NCBI GenBank assembly: GCA_017396695.1
Contig: JAFQLC010000016.1
Coordinates: 1-64,000, forward strand
Source: a bacterium
GTDB lineage: Bacteria; Cyanobacteriota; Vampirovibrionia; Gastranaerophilales; Gastranaerophilaceae
Length of the DNA stretch: 64,000 bases
Direction: 5' to 3'
Shown here: positions 62,242 to 64,000 of the stretch, piece after piece
Numbering within the stretch: the first letter of the stretch is position 1
How the letters are laid out: each line of letters starts with the position of its first letter
Program-made: the position numbers and the translations under genes
The notes under the pieces: generated by a model
The model's database searches: none
Told to the model about the DNA's origin: nothing
The model's input: only the letters and a program-made list of their open reading frames with translations

Positions 62242-63315
62242 TTATTTCTTTTGCTTTCCTTTTTTCTTATTTTTATGATACTCCTTGAGAGCGCATTTTC
62301 TGAAGTTTTCAATCATTGCTTTATCCAATTCATCAGAAACAACAAGAACACCATTTATATAAGTTACTTCGCTCGTAAGAGCATCCGATTCTTCTTGAAT
62401 GTGCTGAACGAGGTAGTTATAGTCGTTTTTGGCAACCATTTTAACCATTGTGTTATTCAACATATCGTAAATATATCTGGTTCTGTTTCCTTCACCATTG
62501 GCATCAAGAATTAAGCCTGCTTTTCTAAATTCATCGTAAGATTCTGTATATTTTTTCACAGTTCTTAGCATAAGAGCAAGGTTGTAGTGAGCTTCATAGT
62601 TCAGTGGTTTAAGCTCAATTGCTTTGCAATAGTTTTCCCCAGCATTTATATAATTGCCAAGTAAGTGCTCAACCAGCGCTAAATTGTAATACGTTTCATA
62701 GTCTTTTTTAATTTCAAGCGCTTTGTTATATGCTTCAACCGAGTTTTCAAGACATTCCCTAACTTCAATTGGGCTACGTGTTGCAAGCAGAGACTTTTTG
62801 CGCCATGCGATTCCAAGATTATAGTAAGCAACACCTTTGTTGTGTTTAAATGTGGATCTGTTATCTACAATGAAAGGAATATAAGACCACTTTTTAGGTT
62901 GCTTTTCAATTGCAATTGTATATTCTTCAATTGCCTTGTCGTAATCTAAAAGCGCATTTGCAAGAACTATTGCATAATTTATTCTTGCAACTTGATAATA
63001 AGGGTTAATTTCAAGTGCGGATTTGTATTGTTCTGTTGCAGATAGATAATCTTCATACATTACATAAATATTTGCAAGGTTATATTTCGCTCTGTAATGC
63101 GTTGGGTGAAGCCTGATGCCATATCTATAAGAAACAATTGCTTTATGGATTTCTCTATTTTTATAGTGCTTGTCGCCTTGCCAAATCCAATAGTAGCCTT
63201 GCGCCCTATCTAGCATCGTTTTATAAAAATCTTTGCAAAAATAAATACTTAGTGCAAAAGCGCATACTAAGAATAAAAGCAAAAAATTAAAATATCTTTT
63301 TCGAAAAAGCTTCAT
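62242..63315 (-). CDS. Membrane-anchored TPR protein
   Basis: 357 residues. One N-terminal membrane span (about 9-27, FNFLLLFLVCAFALSIYF) is followed by about six TPRs (for example RAKYNLANIYVMYEDYLSAT and YEAHYNLALMLRTVKKYTES) and a Lys-rich tail. A strong AGGGGAG site precedes the ATG. It is co-transcribed with the diguanylate cyclase, so it may tie that enzyme to the membrane, but this is only inferred from context. Confidence 0.88.
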   Translation of the reverse strand: MKLFRKRYFNFLLLFLVCAFALSIYFCKDFYKTMLDRAQGYYWIWQGDKHYKNREIHKAIVSYRYGIRLHPTHYRAKYNLANIYVMYEDYLSATEQYKSALEINPYYQVARINYAIVLANALLDYDKAIEEYTIAIEKQPKKWSYIPFIVDNRSTFKHNKGVAYYNLGIAWRKKSLLATRSPIEVRECLENSVEAYNKALEIKKDYETYYNLALVEHLLGNYINAGENYCKAIELKPLNYEAHYNLALMLRTVKKYTESYDEFRKAGLILDANGEGNRTRYIYDMLNNTMVKMVAKNDYNYLVQHIQEESDALTSEVTYINGVLVVSDELDKAMIENFRKCALKEYHKNKKKGKQKK

Positions 63316-63334
63316 TCGCTCCCCTTCTCTAATT

Positions 63335-63363
63335 ATTATAACCTTAAAGTGCGATTTAGTGAA
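63335..63363 (-). promoter_or_regulatory. Candidate promoter of the TPR-diguanylate cyclase operon
   Basis: On the minus strand TTCACT (63358-63363) and TATAAT (63335-63340) are 17 bases apart, 19 bases before the ATG at 63315, which has a strong Shine-Dalgarno. Confidence 0.5.
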
Positions 63364-63392
63364 GGACTAATTAGTCTTTAAATGAACATTTT

Positions 63393-63420
63393 TTGCTTTT
63401 TTATTATAAAATAGTGTTTA
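63393..63420 (+). promoter_or_regulatory. Candidate ychF promoter
   Basis: TTGCTT (63393-63398) and TATAAA (63415-63420) are 16 bases apart, 31 bases before the TTG start of ychF. Confidence 0.4.
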
Positions 63421-63451
63421 AGAAATATTTTAAAAAGAAAAGAGGAAAATT

Positions 63452-64000
63452 TTGTTAAAATGTGGAATTGTAGGGCTTCCAAATGTTGGAAAATCAACCC
63501 TTTTTAATGCGCTCACATCTTCAAAAAATGCTCAAAGCGCAAATTACCCGTTCTGTACAATTGACCCAAATGTCGGTGTCGTGACTGTTCCTGATGAAAG
63601 ATTAGAAACCATAGCGCCCATAGTTAAGACATCTGTAATTATTCCTACAAGCATTGAATTTGTGGATATTGCAGGTCTTGTTAAAGGTGCAAGCAAAGGC
63701 GAAGGGCTTGGCAACCAATTTTTAGCAAACATTAGGGAGTGTGATGCAATAATTCAAGTTGTAAGATGTTTTGAAGATGAAAACACAATCCATGTTGAAG
63801 GGAAAATCGACCCGCTTGATGATATTGAAGTAATTAACACAGAGCTTGCTCTTGCGGATATGGCATCTCTTGAAAACAGGCAAAAAAGAGTTTTGAAACA
63901 ATATAAAGCAGGCGAAAAAGACGCAGTTATTGAATATGAAGCTATTGAAAAAGTCTTAAAACTTCTTCAAGACGTTTCGTTTATTTCGCTTGATGACTTT
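63452..64000 (+). CDS. ychF: Ribosome-binding ATPase YchF (3' partial)
   Basis: The frame is open to the end of the window; 183 residues are visible. It is a TRAFAC-class P-loop protein of the YchF/OLA1 group: [20 protein letters not shown] (G1), [31 protein letters not shown] (G3 region) and [15 protein letters not shown]. YchF prefers ATP over GTP and binds ribosomes. The start is TTG with AGAGG six bases upstream, and the product then begins at the family's usual place. Confidence 0.95.
   Translation, partial: MLKCGIVGLPNVGKSTLFNALTSSKNAQSANYPFCTIDPNVGVVTVPDERLETIAPIVKTSVIIPTSIEFVDIAGLVKGASKGEGLGNQFLANIRECDAIIQVVRCFEDENTIHVEGKIDPLDDIEVINTELALADMASLENRQKRVLKQYKAGEKDAVIEYEAIEKVLKLLQDVSFISLDDF

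Noticed and set aside
1-64000. tRNA or rRNA genes
   Set aside because: I looked through the intergenic gaps for tRNA and rRNA features and found none. The gaps are short (under 300 bases). A tRNAscan run would settle this.

Overview
The window is about 64 kb of a compact, AT-rich bacterial chromosome that uses the standard bacterial code (TGA serves as stop in many genes). It carries only chromosomal-type genes. I see no transposase, integrase, CRISPR array, rRNA or tRNA. The mix points to an uncultured gut-type member of Cyanobacteriota class Vampirovibrionia/Melainabacteria, most likely Gastranaerophilales: a flagellin plus a FliA/WhiG sigma factor, FtsZ ending in a DIPDFLN-type tail, a YvcK with two N-terminal membrane spans, type III pantothenate kinase, many TPR proteins, and hypothetical proteins that open with a short SF-x-G/A motif. 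This placement is an inference from gene content, not from a marker-gene tree.

Layout. 1-5061: most of a giant flagellin whose variable domain is replaced by about 1,380 residues of RTX-like repeats. 5176-5442: rpsT. 11074-5491 (minus): operon of a PxpA-like protein, yvcK, panB, panC, a membrane protein and a histidine kinase. 11171-15014: a tagged membrane protein, FliA-type sigma factor (minus) and a 5'-nucleotidase. 18383-14983 (minus): cysS-rsmI-queD-uppP. 18447-19736: purA. 22293-19729 (minus): gshB-like, two small proteins and an orphan ABC ATPase. 22340-30452 (plus): ten-gene cluster (Cys-rich small protein, TPR, membrane protein, FliO-like, NeuB-like, KdsC-like, TPR, lysC, tilS, hpt). 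32903-30444 (minus): tagged protein, UPF0173 hydrolase, CaCA exchanger. 33169-35102: serS-tmk. 38660-35544 (minus): rel-ribF. 38725-41355: YggU-like protein, GGDEF/HD-GYP protein and a tagged small protein. 42447-50006 (plus): ftsZ, coaX-dut, gmk-coaBC-nif3-aroC-aroK-aroB. 53587-49954 (minus): hybrid kinase, NarL regulator, TPR protein. 53720-64000: large tagged protein, Fe-S oxidoreductase divergent from two medium-chain dehydrogenases, CNNM/CBS protein, small proteins, diguanylate cyclase, TPR protein, and the start of ychF.

How the genes fit together. Four CoA-pathway genes (panB, panC, coaX, coaBC) and three shikimate genes (aroC, aroK, aroB) are present. Motility genes (flagellin, FliA-type sigma, FliO-like) sit alongside two GGDEF proteins. 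A NeuB/KdsC-like pair directly after the FliO-like gene raises the possibility that the filament carries a nonulosonic acid.

Most novel signals: the RTX-like giant flagellin; a short SF-x-G/A N-terminal tag on otherwise unrelated proteins; a nested inverted/direct repeat element before serS; and several genes whose consensus -10 box lies only 7-9 bases before the ATG without a Shine-Dalgarno, suggesting leaderless mRNAs.
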